Positions 49,138 to 57,752 of a stretch of DNA of 64,000 nucleotides are shown piece after piece (position 1 is the first letter of the stretch; every line of letters begins with the position of its first letter). Source of the stretch: Streptomyces pseudovenezuelae (GTDB taxonomy: Bacteria; Actinomycetota; Actinomycetes; Streptomycetales; Streptomycetaceae); the NCBI RefSeq assembly GCF_001513955.1, contig NZ_KQ948152.1:124001-188000 (forward strand), written 5' to 3'. The notes under the pieces were generated by a model. That model saw only the letters and a program-made list of their open reading frames with translations, did no database searches and was not told the origin of the DNA. Position numbers and translations under genes: made by a program.

Positions 49138-49809
49138 ATGTCTGATGCTGTGCAGCCCACCGCTGCCGAGGTACGTGCCGCCGCCGAGGCGGTCAAGACC
49201 GCGCTCGACCGCCACCTGGCCGCGGTCGAACGCAGGTCGGGGGAGGACGACCCCGCCGTCTACGAGGCCTTCAACGAACTGGCCGCGGCCGCCGAGGTGT
49301 ACGACGAGCTGCTCTACGACCGCTACGACGAGGTCACCCCCTTCGAGATCCCCGGCGCCGAGGACGCCCCGCCGTACACCGGCCCCGAGGAGCCGAACGC
49401 GCTGAGCGTGCTGATCCGCCGTGACTACGCCGTGGTGGAGCCGCAGCGGCTGCTGGCGCAGGCCCAGCGGGTCGAGGCGGCCGACGAGGGGCTCGGCACG
49501 GAGGCCTCCGGCACGGTGCACGGTGCGCTGGAAGTGCTGTTCGGCGAGTTCGAGCCCGACGAGATCGCCTCCCGGCACAAGGAGTTCGGTCTTGAGGAGG
49601 GCGATTCCACGCTGTGGGTGACCGCGGCGGACGAACCGGCCGAGCCCGGCGAGTGGCTGGAGACGCCGTTCGAGCAGGTCGACGTCGAGCGGGTGGTGTG
49701 CCGGTTCGATGTCAGCGCGGTGTTCGACGACGAGGACGACCTGGACGACGCCGACGGGCCCGACGTCGAGGGCGAGGACCTGGAGCCCCTGGACGTGGAT
49801 CGTCGCTGA
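49138..49809 (+). CDS. Acidic conserved hypothetical protein, possibly leaderless
   Basis: The product is 223 residues with a helical N-terminal half (AAEVRAAAEAVKTALDRHLA) and a very acidic C-terminus (DDEDDLDDADGPDVEGEDLE). It has no signal or membrane segment and no enzyme motif that I recognise. There is no ribosome site before ATG 49138. TAGCGT ends seven bases upstream, the spacing expected for a -10 element driving a leaderless transcript. A strong terminator follows the stop. Confidence 0.7.
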   Translation: MSDAVQPTAAEVRAAAEAVKTALDRHLAAVERRSGEDDPAVYEAFNELAAAAEVYDELLYDRYDEVTPFEIPGAEDAPPYTGPEEPNALSVLIRRDYAVVEPQRLLAQAQRVEAADEGLGTEASGTVHGALEVLFGEFEPDEIASRHKEFGLEEGDSTLWVTAADEPAEPGEWLETPFEQVDVERVVCRFDVSAVFDDEDDLDDADGPDVEGEDLEPLDVDRR

Positions 49810-49820
49810 GGCGAGGGAGT

Positions 49821-49858
49821 GAGCGCGGCCCCGGAGGACGATCTCCGGGGCCGCGCTC
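49821..49858 (+). terminator. Terminator after the acidic protein gene
   Basis: A perfect 16-bp stem (GAGCGCGGCCCCGGAG and its complement) with a six-base loop starts 11 bases after the stop. It also faces the end of the convergent RecD2-like gene. Confidence 0.85.
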
Positions 49859-49871
49859 CGTTTCGGTCCGC

Positions 49872-52079
49872 TCAGCCGGGCGTCGGCGTCTGTGCCCCGA
49901 GGAGGACGGGCAGCCGGGTCGTCCGCGGCTTGGCCGGGATCTCGGCGACCGCCCTCGGGAGGGCCTGCTCCGCGCCGTGCACCACGGACAGGTGGCGCTC
50001 CGCCCTGCCGAACGCCGTGTAGACCCAGGGCCGGCTGAGGGCCTGCGCCGCGTCCCCGGGCAGCACCACGACCGCCGCGGGCCAGCGGCCGCCCACCGCC
50101 TGGTGCGCGGTCAGGGCCCAGCCGTGCCGCACGGACTGCTCCACCCGCTCCTTCGGTACGACCACGGGCTCACCGGAGCACATCAGGTGCAGGCCGTCCG
50201 CGTCGGCCTTCACCACCTGGCCCGGGAGCGTGCGGCCCGGTGCGGGGGAGTGGACGACACGGTCACCGGGGTCGAATCCGCCGAACCTGCCGGGGCCGGG
50301 GTTCAGGCGCTCCTTCAGGGCCGCGTTGAGGACGCGGGTGCCGGCGGCGCCGCCGTGGCCCGGGGTGATCACCTGGGTCTCCTCGGCGGGGACCCCGATC
50401 GCCCTCGGCACCGAGTCGGCGACCAGTTGCACGGTCCGGTGCACGGCCTCGCCCGCGTCCCGCACCGGCACGATCACGACCTCCTTGCCGGGGGCCTCGA
50501 CCTGGTTCAGCTCACCGATGCCGATCCCGGAGACCAGCTCGCCCAGCGGTCCCGGGTCCGGCTTCCGCGAGGCGACCTGCGGACAGATCCGCGCGCCGAG
50601 CAGATCGGCGAACACCCGCCCGGGCCCCGCCGACCACAGCACCGCCGGATCCCCGCCCAGCACCAGCCGCGCCCCGTCCGGCAAGGACTCCACGAGCAGC
50701 GCGGCCGTCTCGACGTCCAGCTGAGGCGCGTCGAGCACGACGAGCAGGTCGAGATCGAACGCCCCGTCGGCGTCCCGGCCCGGCCCCTCGGCACCGGAGA
50801 GGAGTCCGGCGACGGTGGTGACCTGCCGGGCGGAGTCGTCGCTGGCGAGCAGGGCGCCGAAGCGGTCCCGGCCAAGAGGGCTGTGCGTGGCCGCCCACGA
50901 CCGCAACCCCAGCCCGCGCGCCGCCACCAGCAGGGCCGCCGGTTCGGTCAGGGACGCCTCGCCGCCGGTGTGCAGGACCAGTCCGCCCGCCGCGACCGCG
51001 CGGATCAGCTCGGCGGCCGAGCCCTCGGCCGACGCCGCGGCGCGCTCCCAGTCCTCGGCCGAACCGTCCTCCTTGGGCACGGAGTTGATCAGCCGGGCCA
51101 GTCCGTCGGCGAGACTCTCCTCCGCGAGGGCGTACCTTTCGAGCCCGACCAGGATGCGGACCGGCCGCTCCGCCCCCTCCTCGTCGTCCTCCGCGGGCTC
51201 CGGAGCCGCCGGGTCGAGGGCGTCCTGGAAGACCAGGGCCTCGGCCTCGGCGATCGTGCTCTGCACGGCCGCGTCGGCGTCCGGCACGCCCCGCTGGACC
51301 AGCGCGGCCACGAGGGCCGGCATCTCCAGCACGGTGTGCCCGGCCAGCGCCGCCTGCTCCAGGAGCCAGACGGTGACCGCGCGCCCCCGCCGCTCGTCGT
51401 CCGGCGCGCACTGCGCGCCGAGGAGCGCCCGCGCGAACCCGTCGGCCTGCTCGGGCCGTACACCCGGCACCCGCAGCAACTGCCAGGGATCCGCCCGCAG
51501 TCGGTCGTCGGCCCCTTCCCCGAGGGCCGCGGCGACCTGTGCCGCGAGGTTCTCCGGCGCCCCGCCCTCGGCCAGCACACCCCGTACGGCCTCCACGGCC
51601 TCCGGCGCGGGCACGCCGACGGAACCGCCGACCCCGGGGGCCTCCACCCGCACCGGCCGGGGCCGCACCGGCTCCTGGGCGGGCCGACGGGGTGCCTCGG
51701 GTTCGCTGAAGACGGCGGCCACGGGCTTCTCCCCGCTCTCCACCGCCCGTACGGCGGCCAGGAGATCGGCCGCCGTCCCGCTGAGCTTGGCCCCGCTCGC
51801 GACCGGCCCCTGCTTCTCGGCCTTGCGCCGGGCGATCCGCTCCCGCTCGATCCGCTGCGCCGCCAACTCGGCCTCGGCCTCGGACAACCGCGCCTTCTCC
51901 GCGCCGTCCGCATCGGCGCCGGCGGCGTCACCGCCCTCGCCCGCCTCGGTCCCCGGTTCCTCGCTCACGCTGTCACCGGCGCCGCCCCCGGCCGACTCCG
52001 CCGTGCCCGCTCCACCGCCCCCCGCGCCGTCCGCCTCCTGCTCGGGCGCTTCCTCCGTGCCCTCCGGCTCCGTGCTCAC
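49872..52079 (-). CDS. RecD2-like helicase-fold protein with degenerate ATPase motifs
   Basis: The product is 735 residues. A disordered Gly/Ala/Glu N-terminus (about 1-60) is followed by a basic helix and a helix-hairpin-helix region (WQLLRVPGVRPEQADGFARAL). The remainder aligns by eye to RecD2. The Walker A place reads VLHTGGEASL near residue 370 instead of GGPGTGKT, and the DExx box reads LDAPQLD near 446. Later motifs survive better: VLGGDPAVLWSAGPGRVFADL, ALTAHQAVGGRWP and VYTAFGRAERHL. It probably binds DNA or a protein partner without hydrolysing ATP. Start codon GTG overlaps the aldo/keto reductase stop by four bases. Confidence 0.8.
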   Translation of the reverse strand: MSTEPEGTEEAPEQEADGAGGGGAGTAESAGGGAGDSVSEEPGTEAGEGGDAAGADADGAEKARLSEAEAELAAQRIERERIARRKAEKQGPVASGAKLSGTAADLLAAVRAVESGEKPVAAVFSEPEAPRRPAQEPVRPRPVRVEAPGVGGSVGVPAPEAVEAVRGVLAEGGAPENLAAQVAAALGEGADDRLRADPWQLLRVPGVRPEQADGFARALLGAQCAPDDERRGRAVTVWLLEQAALAGHTVLEMPALVAALVQRGVPDADAAVQSTIAEAEALVFQDALDPAAPEPAEDDEEGAERPVRILVGLERYALAEESLADGLARLINSVPKEDGSAEDWERAAASAEGSAAELIRAVAAGGLVLHTGGEASLTEPAALLVAARGLGLRSWAATHSPLGRDRFGALLASDDSARQVTTVAGLLSGAEGPGRDADGAFDLDLLVVLDAPQLDVETAALLVESLPDGARLVLGGDPAVLWSAGPGRVFADLLGARICPQVASRKPDPGPLGELVSGIGIGELNQVEAPGKEVVIVPVRDAGEAVHRTVQLVADSVPRAIGVPAEETQVITPGHGGAAGTRVLNAALKERLNPGPGRFGGFDPGDRVVHSPAPGRTLPGQVVKADADGLHLMCSGEPVVVPKERVEQSVRHGWALTAHQAVGGRWPAAVVVLPGDAAQALSRPWVYTAFGRAERHLSVVHGAEQALPRAVAEIPAKPRTTRLPVLLGAQTPTPG

Positions 52080-53059
52080 AGCGTGCTCCAGTCGTGATCG
52101 GGATAGCGGTGCACGGGCGCCGACACATCGTCGAGCGCCCGGCAGATCTCGTCAGGAAGACTAAGGGCCTCCACTGACAATGCCGCCGTGAGCTGCTGCG
52201 AGTTGCGCGCGCCGACGATCGGCGCGGTCACCCCCGGCCGGTCACGGACCCATGCGAGGGCCACCTGGAGCGGCGTCACCGCGAGTCCGTCCGCCGCCGT
52301 GGTCACCGCCTCCACGATGTGGCTCGCGGTGTCGTCGAGGTACGGAGCGACGAACGGCGCCAGATGCTCCGAGGCCCCTCGCGAGTCGGCCGGGGTGGCG
52401 TTGCGGTACTTGCCCGTCAGGACGCCACGGCCCAGCGGCGAGGAGGGCAGCAGCCCGATGCCCAGGTCGAGCGCGGCCGGCAGGACCTCCCGCTCGATGC
52501 CGCGCTGCAGCAGCGAGTACTCCAGCTGGGTGGCGGCCAGCCGGGTCCGCGTGCCGGGCGCGGCAAGCTGCCAGGTACCCGCCTTGGCGAGCTGCCAGCC
52601 GCAGAAGTTGGAGACCCCGGCATAGCGGGCGCGACCGCTGCTGACGGCCACGTCGAGCGCCTGGAGCGTCTCCTCCAGCGGGGTGCAGGGGTCGTAGGAG
52701 TGGATGTGCCACACGTCGACGTAGTCCGTGCCGAGCCGGGCCAGCGAGTCGTCCAGCGCGGAGAGCAGATGGCCGCGCGAGCCGTCGACGCGGACGTCCG
52801 GGTCGGGCACGCTGCCCGCCTTCGTGGAGATGACCAGGTCCCGGCGCGGGACCAGGCCTTCTATCAGGCGCCCGAGCAGATATTCGGCCTCCCCGTCGCC
52901 GTACACGTCCGCCGTGTCGACCAGCGTGCCGCCCGCCTCCCAGAACGTTTTCAGGAGGTCCGCCGCGTCGTGCTCGTCGGTGTCCCTGCCCCAGGTCAGG
53001 GTGCCGAGTCCGATGCGGGACACGCGCAGGCCGGTACGGCCGAGATGCCTCTGCTCCAT
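52076..53059 (-). CDS. Aldo/keto reductase
   Basis: The product is 327 residues in a (beta/alpha)8 fold. The catalytic tetrad regions are DTADVYGDGEAE (Asp, Tyr), VISTKAG (Lys) and VWHIHSYDP (His). NADPH-site elements are SPLGRGVLTGKY and VGARNSQQL. It reduces aldehydes or ketones; the substrate is unknown. It is upstream of, and overlaps by four bases, the RecD2-like gene, an unexpected pairing. Confidence 0.9.
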   Translation of the reverse strand: MEQRHLGRTGLRVSRIGLGTLTWGRDTDEHDAADLLKTFWEAGGTLVDTADVYGDGEAEYLLGRLIEGLVPRRDLVISTKAGSVPDPDVRVDGSRGHLLSALDDSLARLGTDYVDVWHIHSYDPCTPLEETLQALDVAVSSGRARYAGVSNFCGWQLAKAGTWQLAAPGTRTRLAATQLEYSLLQRGIEREVLPAALDLGIGLLPSSPLGRGVLTGKYRNATPADSRGASEHLAPFVAPYLDDTASHIVEAVTTAADGLAVTPLQVALAWVRDRPGVTAPIVGARNSQQLTAALSVEALSLPDEICRALDDVSAPVHRYPDHDWSTL

Positions 53060-53208
53060 GGACGCCGAGATTACTGGCCAGAACCTGTCGCGTGGGGGCC
53101 TGTGGACAACGGATTCAGACAGGTGCGCGGTGAGGGTCGCCAGGTCACCGGCACGGACCGCGGCCTGCCCCGGACAGTCCGGCCGCGCTATGGTCTGCGA
53201 CAAGGACG

Positions 53209-53222
53209 TTACTGATCGGTAA
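53209..53222. promoter_or_regulatory. Near-perfect palindrome before the LLM gene
   Basis: TTACTGATCGGTAA pairs at six of seven positions and directly abuts the ribosome site AAGGGGA of the LLM gene. A regulator bound here would block transcription or ribosome entry. The regulator is not identified in the window. Confidence 0.4.
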
Positions 53223-53234
53223 GGGGAATCGGCC

Positions 53235-54290
53235 ATGCAGCTCGGGATCAACCTCGGCTACTGGGGCGCCGGAATGGACGCGGACAATCTCGCCGTCGCC
53301 CAGGAGGCCGACCGGCTCGGATACGCCGTCTGCTGGGCCGCCGAGGCCTACGGCTCGGACGCGGCCACCGTGCTCACCTGGGTCGCCGCCCAGACCGAGC
53401 GCATCGACGTCGGCTCGGCCATCTTCCAGATCCCGGCCCGCCAGCCGGCGATGACCGCGATGACCGCCGCCACCCTCGACTCCCTGTCCGGCGGCCGTTT
53501 CCGCCTCGGCCTCGGCGTCTCGGGCCCGCAGGTCTCCGAGGGCTGGTACGGCGTCAAGTTCGACAAGCCGCTGGCACGCACGCGTGAGTACGTGGAGATC
53601 GTCCGCAGGGCCATGTCGCGCGAGCGCCTCTCCTACGAGGGGCAGCACTGGACGCTGCCGCTGCCCGGCGGCCCCGGCAAGCCGATCAAGCTGACCGTGC
53701 ACCCGGAGCGCGAGCACATCCCGCTGTACATCGCCGCGATCGGCCCGAAGAACCTGGAGCAGACCGGCGAGATCGCCGACGGCGCGCTGCTGATCTTCCC
53801 CTCCGCCGAGCACCTGGAGGACACCGCGATCCAGTACCTGCGGGCGGGGCGCGAGAAGGCCGGCAAGACCCTCGACGGGTTCGACGTCTGCCCGACCCTG
53901 CCGCTCGCCCTCGGCGAGGACAAGGACGTCAGCTCGCTCGCCGACACCTTCCGCCCCTACACCGCCCTGTACGTCGGCGGCATGGGCAGCCGCAAGCAGA
54001 ACTTCTACAACCAGCTCGCCCAGCGCATGGGCTTCGAGGCGGCGGCCGCCGAGATCCAGGACAAGTACCTGGCCGGCGACAAGGACGGCGCCGCGGCCGC
54101 CGTCCCGCACGAGCTCATCGACAAGACCACCCTGCTCGGCTCCGTGGACCGCATCGCGGACCGTATGAAGCAGTACGCGGCGGCCGGCGTCACCACCCTG
54201 ACCCTGGCCCCCGCCGGCTTCACCCTCGACGAGCGCCTCGCCTCGCTCCGCGCCGGCACCGAGGCCCTGGAGCGTGCCGGTCTCGCCTGA
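53235..54290 (+). CDS. LLM-class F420- or flavin-dependent oxidoreductase
   Basis: The product is 351 residues of the luciferase-like TIM-barrel type. Features include the N-terminal INLGYWG, EADRLGYAVCWAAEAYG, SGGRFRLGLGVSGPQ and IAAIGPKNLEQTGEIADGAL, as in mycobacterial and Streptomyces F420-dependent LLM proteins. It should reduce or oxidise a small organic substrate. ATG 53235 has AAGGGGA upstream. A long hairpin follows the stop, so it is monocistronic. Confidence 0.88.
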   Translation: MQLGINLGYWGAGMDADNLAVAQEADRLGYAVCWAAEAYGSDAATVLTWVAAQTERIDVGSAIFQIPARQPAMTAMTAATLDSLSGGRFRLGLGVSGPQVSEGWYGVKFDKPLARTREYVEIVRRAMSRERLSYEGQHWTLPLPGGPGKPIKLTVHPEREHIPLYIAAIGPKNLEQTGEIADGALLIFPSAEHLEDTAIQYLRAGREKAGKTLDGFDVCPTLPLALGEDKDVSSLADTFRPYTALYVGGMGSRKQNFYNQLAQRMGFEAAAAEIQDKYLAGDKDGAAAAVPHELIDKTTLLGSVDRIADRMKQYAAAGVTTLTLAPAGFTLDERLASLRAGTEALERAGLA

Positions 54291-54308
54291 CCGCCCTCCG
54301 GAAGCTCT

Positions 54309-54351
54309 ACGGCCGTGGTGGGGGCTCGGGGGTCTTCCCCGCCACGGCCGT
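54309..54351 (+). terminator. Terminator after the LLM gene
   Basis: ACGGCCGTGG and CCACGGCCGT form a 10-bp outer stem, with additional GGGG/CCCC pairing inside, 18 bases after the stop codon. Confidence 0.75.
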
Positions 54352-54515
54352 CACGTGATTCAACGCGCCCACGCCCGCGCGGTTACGCCCTCTGGCGACC
54401 CCGGTGGTCCTCCTTTTGGCGGAGTCGGCCGACACAGCTGTTGCAGCACCCCTCCCGCCGCATTTGACTCGTTCTTTGCGGATTGCCGCGGAGTCCGGCA
54501 GAGAGGTGCCTCACG

Positions 54516-55304
54516 ATGCTTTCGGCCAAGAGTCTGTTCCAGGAGATCCTCGACCACGACGAGTCCTTCCGGCTGTTCTGCTCCATCGCGGCCAGCGGGG
54601 AGTCGCAGGGCGGCTGGGAGAACGCCCGCATCGCCGCTCTGGTGCCGCCGGGCGAACGCGAACTCGCCCCCAAGATCGCCCGGCACGGCGCCGACGAGGA
54701 CAAGCACGGGCGGATCTTCAACGCCCTGATGAAGAAGCGCGGTCTCCAACCCGTCCCCGTCCCGCCGGAGACGGACTACACGATGCTCCTGGAGAAGCAC
54801 GGCATCGGTCTCGCCCACGACAAGCTCAGCGGCGACGAGCCGCTGACCGTGCACGACATCGTCACCTACCTCGCCCACAGCCGTGTCACCGAACAGCGGG
54901 CCTCCGAGCAGATGGAGCTGCTGCGCAAGCACTTCGCCGACCACCCCGACCTCGGCCGGGCGGTACGGATGATCTCGGGCGACGAGGACAACCACCTCGC
55001 CTACTGCCACGAGGAACTGCTGCGCTTCGCCCGCGCCGGCCACGGCCGCGCCATCCAGCACACGCTCAGGGAATGCGCGCTGGCCGAGATCCGCGTCTAC
55101 CGGGACGTCAGCCTCGCAGTGATGGCCCACATGGGACGCATCCTCGGCTGGTCCCGCGCCAAGTCCGCCGTCCTCGCCGCGGGCATCCACGGCGTCTACG
55201 CCTACGAACGCGCGGCGGGCTGGCGCCGCATGGTCTCCCTGAAGCCGCCGGAGCGCCGCGACGCCCTCGGCGGACCCGCCACCTCCGCCCCCGAGTTCGC
55301 CTGA
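54516..55304 (+). CDS. Ferritin-like domain protein
   Basis: The product is 262 residues, nearly all helical. Carboxylate/histidine pairs spaced as in four-helix di-iron proteins occur at HGADEDKHGRIF and ISGDEDNHLAYCHEE, with further Glu in SRVTEQRASEQME and RECALAEIRVY. It is probably a soluble di-iron protein, an oxidase or iron-handling enzyme; the substrate is unknown. ATG 54516 has GAGAGG upstream at slightly long spacing. It is convergent with corA. Confidence 0.75.
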   Translation: MLSAKSLFQEILDHDESFRLFCSIAASGESQGGWENARIAALVPPGERELAPKIARHGADEDKHGRIFNALMKKRGLQPVPVPPETDYTMLLEKHGIGLAHDKLSGDEPLTVHDIVTYLAHSRVTEQRASEQMELLRKHFADHPDLGRAVRMISGDEDNHLAYCHEELLRFARAGHGRAIQHTLRECALAEIRVYRDVSLAVMAHMGRILGWSRAKSAVLAAGIHGVYAYERAAGWRRMVSLKPPERRDALGGPATSAPEFA

Positions 55305-55311
55305 GCACCCG

Positions 55312-56307
55312 CTACAGCCAGCCCCGGCGCTTGAACGTCCTGTACAGCAGCACTTCCAGCACGGCCATCAGCGCGATCACCGCCGGATACGCCCACACCC
55401 AGTGCAACTCGGGCATGTGGTCGAAGTTCATGCCGTAGATCCCCGCGATCATCGTGGGGATCGCCGCCATCGCCGCCCACGCCGAGATCTTCCGCATGTC
55501 GTCGTTCTGCCGGACGCTCATCTGCGCGAGATGCGCCGACAGCACGTCCGACACCAGCCGGTCCAGGCCCTCCACCGACTCGTTCACGCGCGCGAGATGG
55601 TCGTTGACGTCCCGGAAGAAGGGCCGTGCCTTGTCGTTCACGTACGGCACCGTCCCGCCGTACGCCCCCACGCCCGCGAGCCTGGTCAGCGGCATCGTGA
55701 GCGGCACGGTGGCCCGGCGGAACTCCAGGACCTGCCGCTTGAAGGTGTAGATCCGCGACGCGGTGCCCCGCGAACCGCCGCCGTCCGGCGAGAACACCTC
55801 CGCCTCCAGCTCCTCCAGGTCGGTCCCCAGCTCCGTCGCCACCTCCAGGTAGTGGTCCACGACGGCGTCGGCCACCGCGTACAGCACCGCGGTGGGCCCC
55901 TTGCCGAGCAGCTTCGGCTCCTGCTCCAGACGCTCGCGTACGGCCTTCAGCGGCGAGCCCACGCCATGACGGACCGTCACCACGAAGGCGTCGCCGAGGA
56001 AGAGCATGACCTCGCCGGTGGACACGGTGTCGCTGTCCGGCTCGTACACCACCGGCTTGAGGACCACGAACAGCGAGTCGTCGTACACCTCCAGTTTCGG
56101 CCGCTGATGCGCCTTGAGGGCGTCCTCCACCGCCAGCGGATGCAGGCCGAACTCCTTGGTGACCAGCTCGAACTCCTTCTCCGTCGGCTCGTGCAGCCCG
56201 ATCCAGACGAACCCGCCCGCGAGCCGCGCCCGGTCCAGCGCGTCCGACAGGTCCTCGGGCCCCTCCGAACGGTGTCCCTCCCGGTAGATGGCACAGTCAA
56301 CGATCAC
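55312..56307 (-). CDS. corA: CorA-type magnesium/cobalt transporter
   Basis: The product is 331 residues. A large N-terminal cytoplasmic domain is followed by two C-terminal helices with the selectivity motif YGMNFDHMPEL between them. It forms a pentameric channel for Mg2+ (and Co2+ or Ni2+ in some members). The start is GTG 56307. A basic KRRGWL tail ends the protein, as is usual for the family. Confidence 0.93.
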   Translation of the reverse strand: MIVDCAIYREGHRSEGPEDLSDALDRARLAGGFVWIGLHEPTEKEFELVTKEFGLHPLAVEDALKAHQRPKLEVYDDSLFVVLKPVVYEPDSDTVSTGEVMLFLGDAFVVTVRHGVGSPLKAVRERLEQEPKLLGKGPTAVLYAVADAVVDHYLEVATELGTDLEELEAEVFSPDGGGSRGTASRIYTFKRQVLEFRRATVPLTMPLTRLAGVGAYGGTVPYVNDKARPFFRDVNDHLARVNESVEGLDRLVSDVLSAHLAQMSVRQNDDMRKISAWAAMAAIPTMIAGIYGMNFDHMPELHWVWAYPAVIALMAVLEVLLYRTFKRRGWL

Positions 56308-56369
56308 GGAGCGTATTCTCCCGTCGCTCGAAGGACGCCGCAGTCCGGCGTACGCCTACCCTGGGCCGC

Positions 56370-57056
56370 ATGCCCACGTTGATCCTTGTCAGGCACGGAC
56401 GATCCACCGCGAACACCGAGGGGCTGCTCGCCGGGTGGACGCCCGGGGTCGCCCTGGACGAGCGCGGCACCGCACAGGCCGCCTCGCTGCCCGGACGGCT
56501 CGCAGGGGTGCCGATCTCCGAGATCGTCGCCAGCCCCCTCCAGCGCTGCCAGGAAACGATTCAGCCGCTGCTCGACGCCCGCCCCGGCCTGCGGGCCCAC
56601 AGCGAGGAGCGCATCGGGGAGTGCCACTACGGCGACTGGTCCGGGCGCAAGCTCGCCGAACTGATGGACGAGCCGCTCATGGAGGTCGTCCAGGCGCATC
56701 CGTCGGCGGCGGCGTTCCCGGGCGGCGAGTCCATGCGGGCCATGCAGACGCGCGCGGCGGAGGCCGTACGCGAGTGGAACGCGCGCGTGGAGCGCGATCA
56801 CGGAGCCGACGCCGTCTATCTGATGTGCTCGCACGGCGACATCATCAAGTCGCTCGTCGCCGACGCACTGGGACTTCATCTCGACCTCTTCCAGAGGATC
56901 TCTGTCGAACCGTGTTCCATCACCGTCATCCGTTACACACGTCTGCGGCCCTTCCTCGTCCGCCTCGGCGACACCGGCGACTTCGCCTCCCTCGTGCCGC
57001 GCGAGGAGGCCGCGGGCGGTGACGCCCCGGTGGGTGGTGGTGCGGGCGCACCGTGA
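56370..57056 (+). CDS. Histidine-phosphatase-family protein (MSMEG_4193-like)
   Basis: The product is 228 residues. The catalytic RHG motif is LVRHGRSTANTEG, and the second His lies in MCSHGDIIKSLVADAL; SPLQRCQET gives the second Arg. It belongs to the actinobacterial MSMEG_4193 phosphomutase-like group. It is followed, 105 bases later, by DUF3090 and the SCO1664-type kinase-like gene, a conserved neighbourhood in actinobacteria. The substrate is unknown; a phosphorylated product of the neighbouring kinase-like protein is an attractive guess. Confidence 0.88.
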   Translation: MPTLILVRHGRSTANTEGLLAGWTPGVALDERGTAQAASLPGRLAGVPISEIVASPLQRCQETIQPLLDARPGLRAHSEERIGECHYGDWSGRKLAELMDEPLMEVVQAHPSAAAFPGGESMRAMQTRAAEAVREWNARVERDHGADAVYLMCSHGDIIKSLVADALGLHLDLFQRISVEPCSITVIRYTRLRPFLVRLGDTGDFASLVPREEAAGGDAPVGGGAGAP

Positions 57057-57161
57057 TCGTCGGGCGCAGTAGGGTGAAGCGGTTCACACAAGCGCGTTGA
57101 CGTACGGACGAGCCCGTCGTTCCCGTCGTTCCCGTATTCACGAATCCAATGGAGACAGGAC

Positions 57162-57752
57162 GTGTCCCGTCAGGTGTTCCTCTTTGACCCGCCGGACCGC
57201 TTCGTGGCCGGCACGGTCGGACTGCCCGGACGCCGTACGTTCTTCCTCCAGGCCACGGCCGGCCCCAGAGTGACCAGCGTGGCCCTGGAGAAGACGCAGG
57301 TGGCCGCCCTCGCCGAGCGGATGGACGAACTCCTCGACGAGGTCGTGCGCCGCAGCGGCGGCAGCGCACCCGTGCCGGCCGTGCCGCCCACCGAGATCGC
57401 CGACACCGCGCCCCTGGACACCCCCGTCGAGGAGGAGTTCCGGGTCGGCACCATGGCCCTCGCCTGGGACGGCGAGGAGCAGCGCATGATCGTCGAGGCA
57501 CAGGCCCTCGTGGAGCTGGAGGCCGAGTCCGAGGAGGACCTCGCCGAGGCCGAGGAGAGGCTCCTCCAGGACGAGGAGAACGGACCCCCGATGCTGCGGG
57601 TCCGCCTCACCGGCGCGCAGGCCCGGGCCTTCGCCAAACGCGCCCTCGACGTCGTCAACGCGGGGCGGCCGCCGTGCCCGCTGTGCAGCCTCCCGCTCGA
57701 CCCGGAAGGACACGTATGTCCGCGCCAGAACGGATACCGCCGCGGAGCGTGA
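57162..57752 (+). CDS. DUF3090 family protein
   Basis: The product is 196 residues with start codon GTG. VFLFDPPDRFVAGTVGLPG opens the family signature, and the C-terminus has a zinc-ribbon-like CPLC and HVC set. It has no membrane segment. Function is unknown, but the family co-occurs with the two neighbouring genes. Its last 37 bases overlap the start of the SCO1664-type gene, indicating tight coupling. Confidence 0.87.
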   Translation: MSRQVFLFDPPDRFVAGTVGLPGRRTFFLQATAGPRVTSVALEKTQVAALAERMDELLDEVVRRSGGSAPVPAVPPTEIADTAPLDTPVEEEFRVGTMALAWDGEEQRMIVEAQALVELEAESEEDLAEAEERLLQDEENGPPMLRVRLTGAQARAFAKRALDVVNAGRPPCPLCSLPLDPEGHVCPRQNGYRRGA

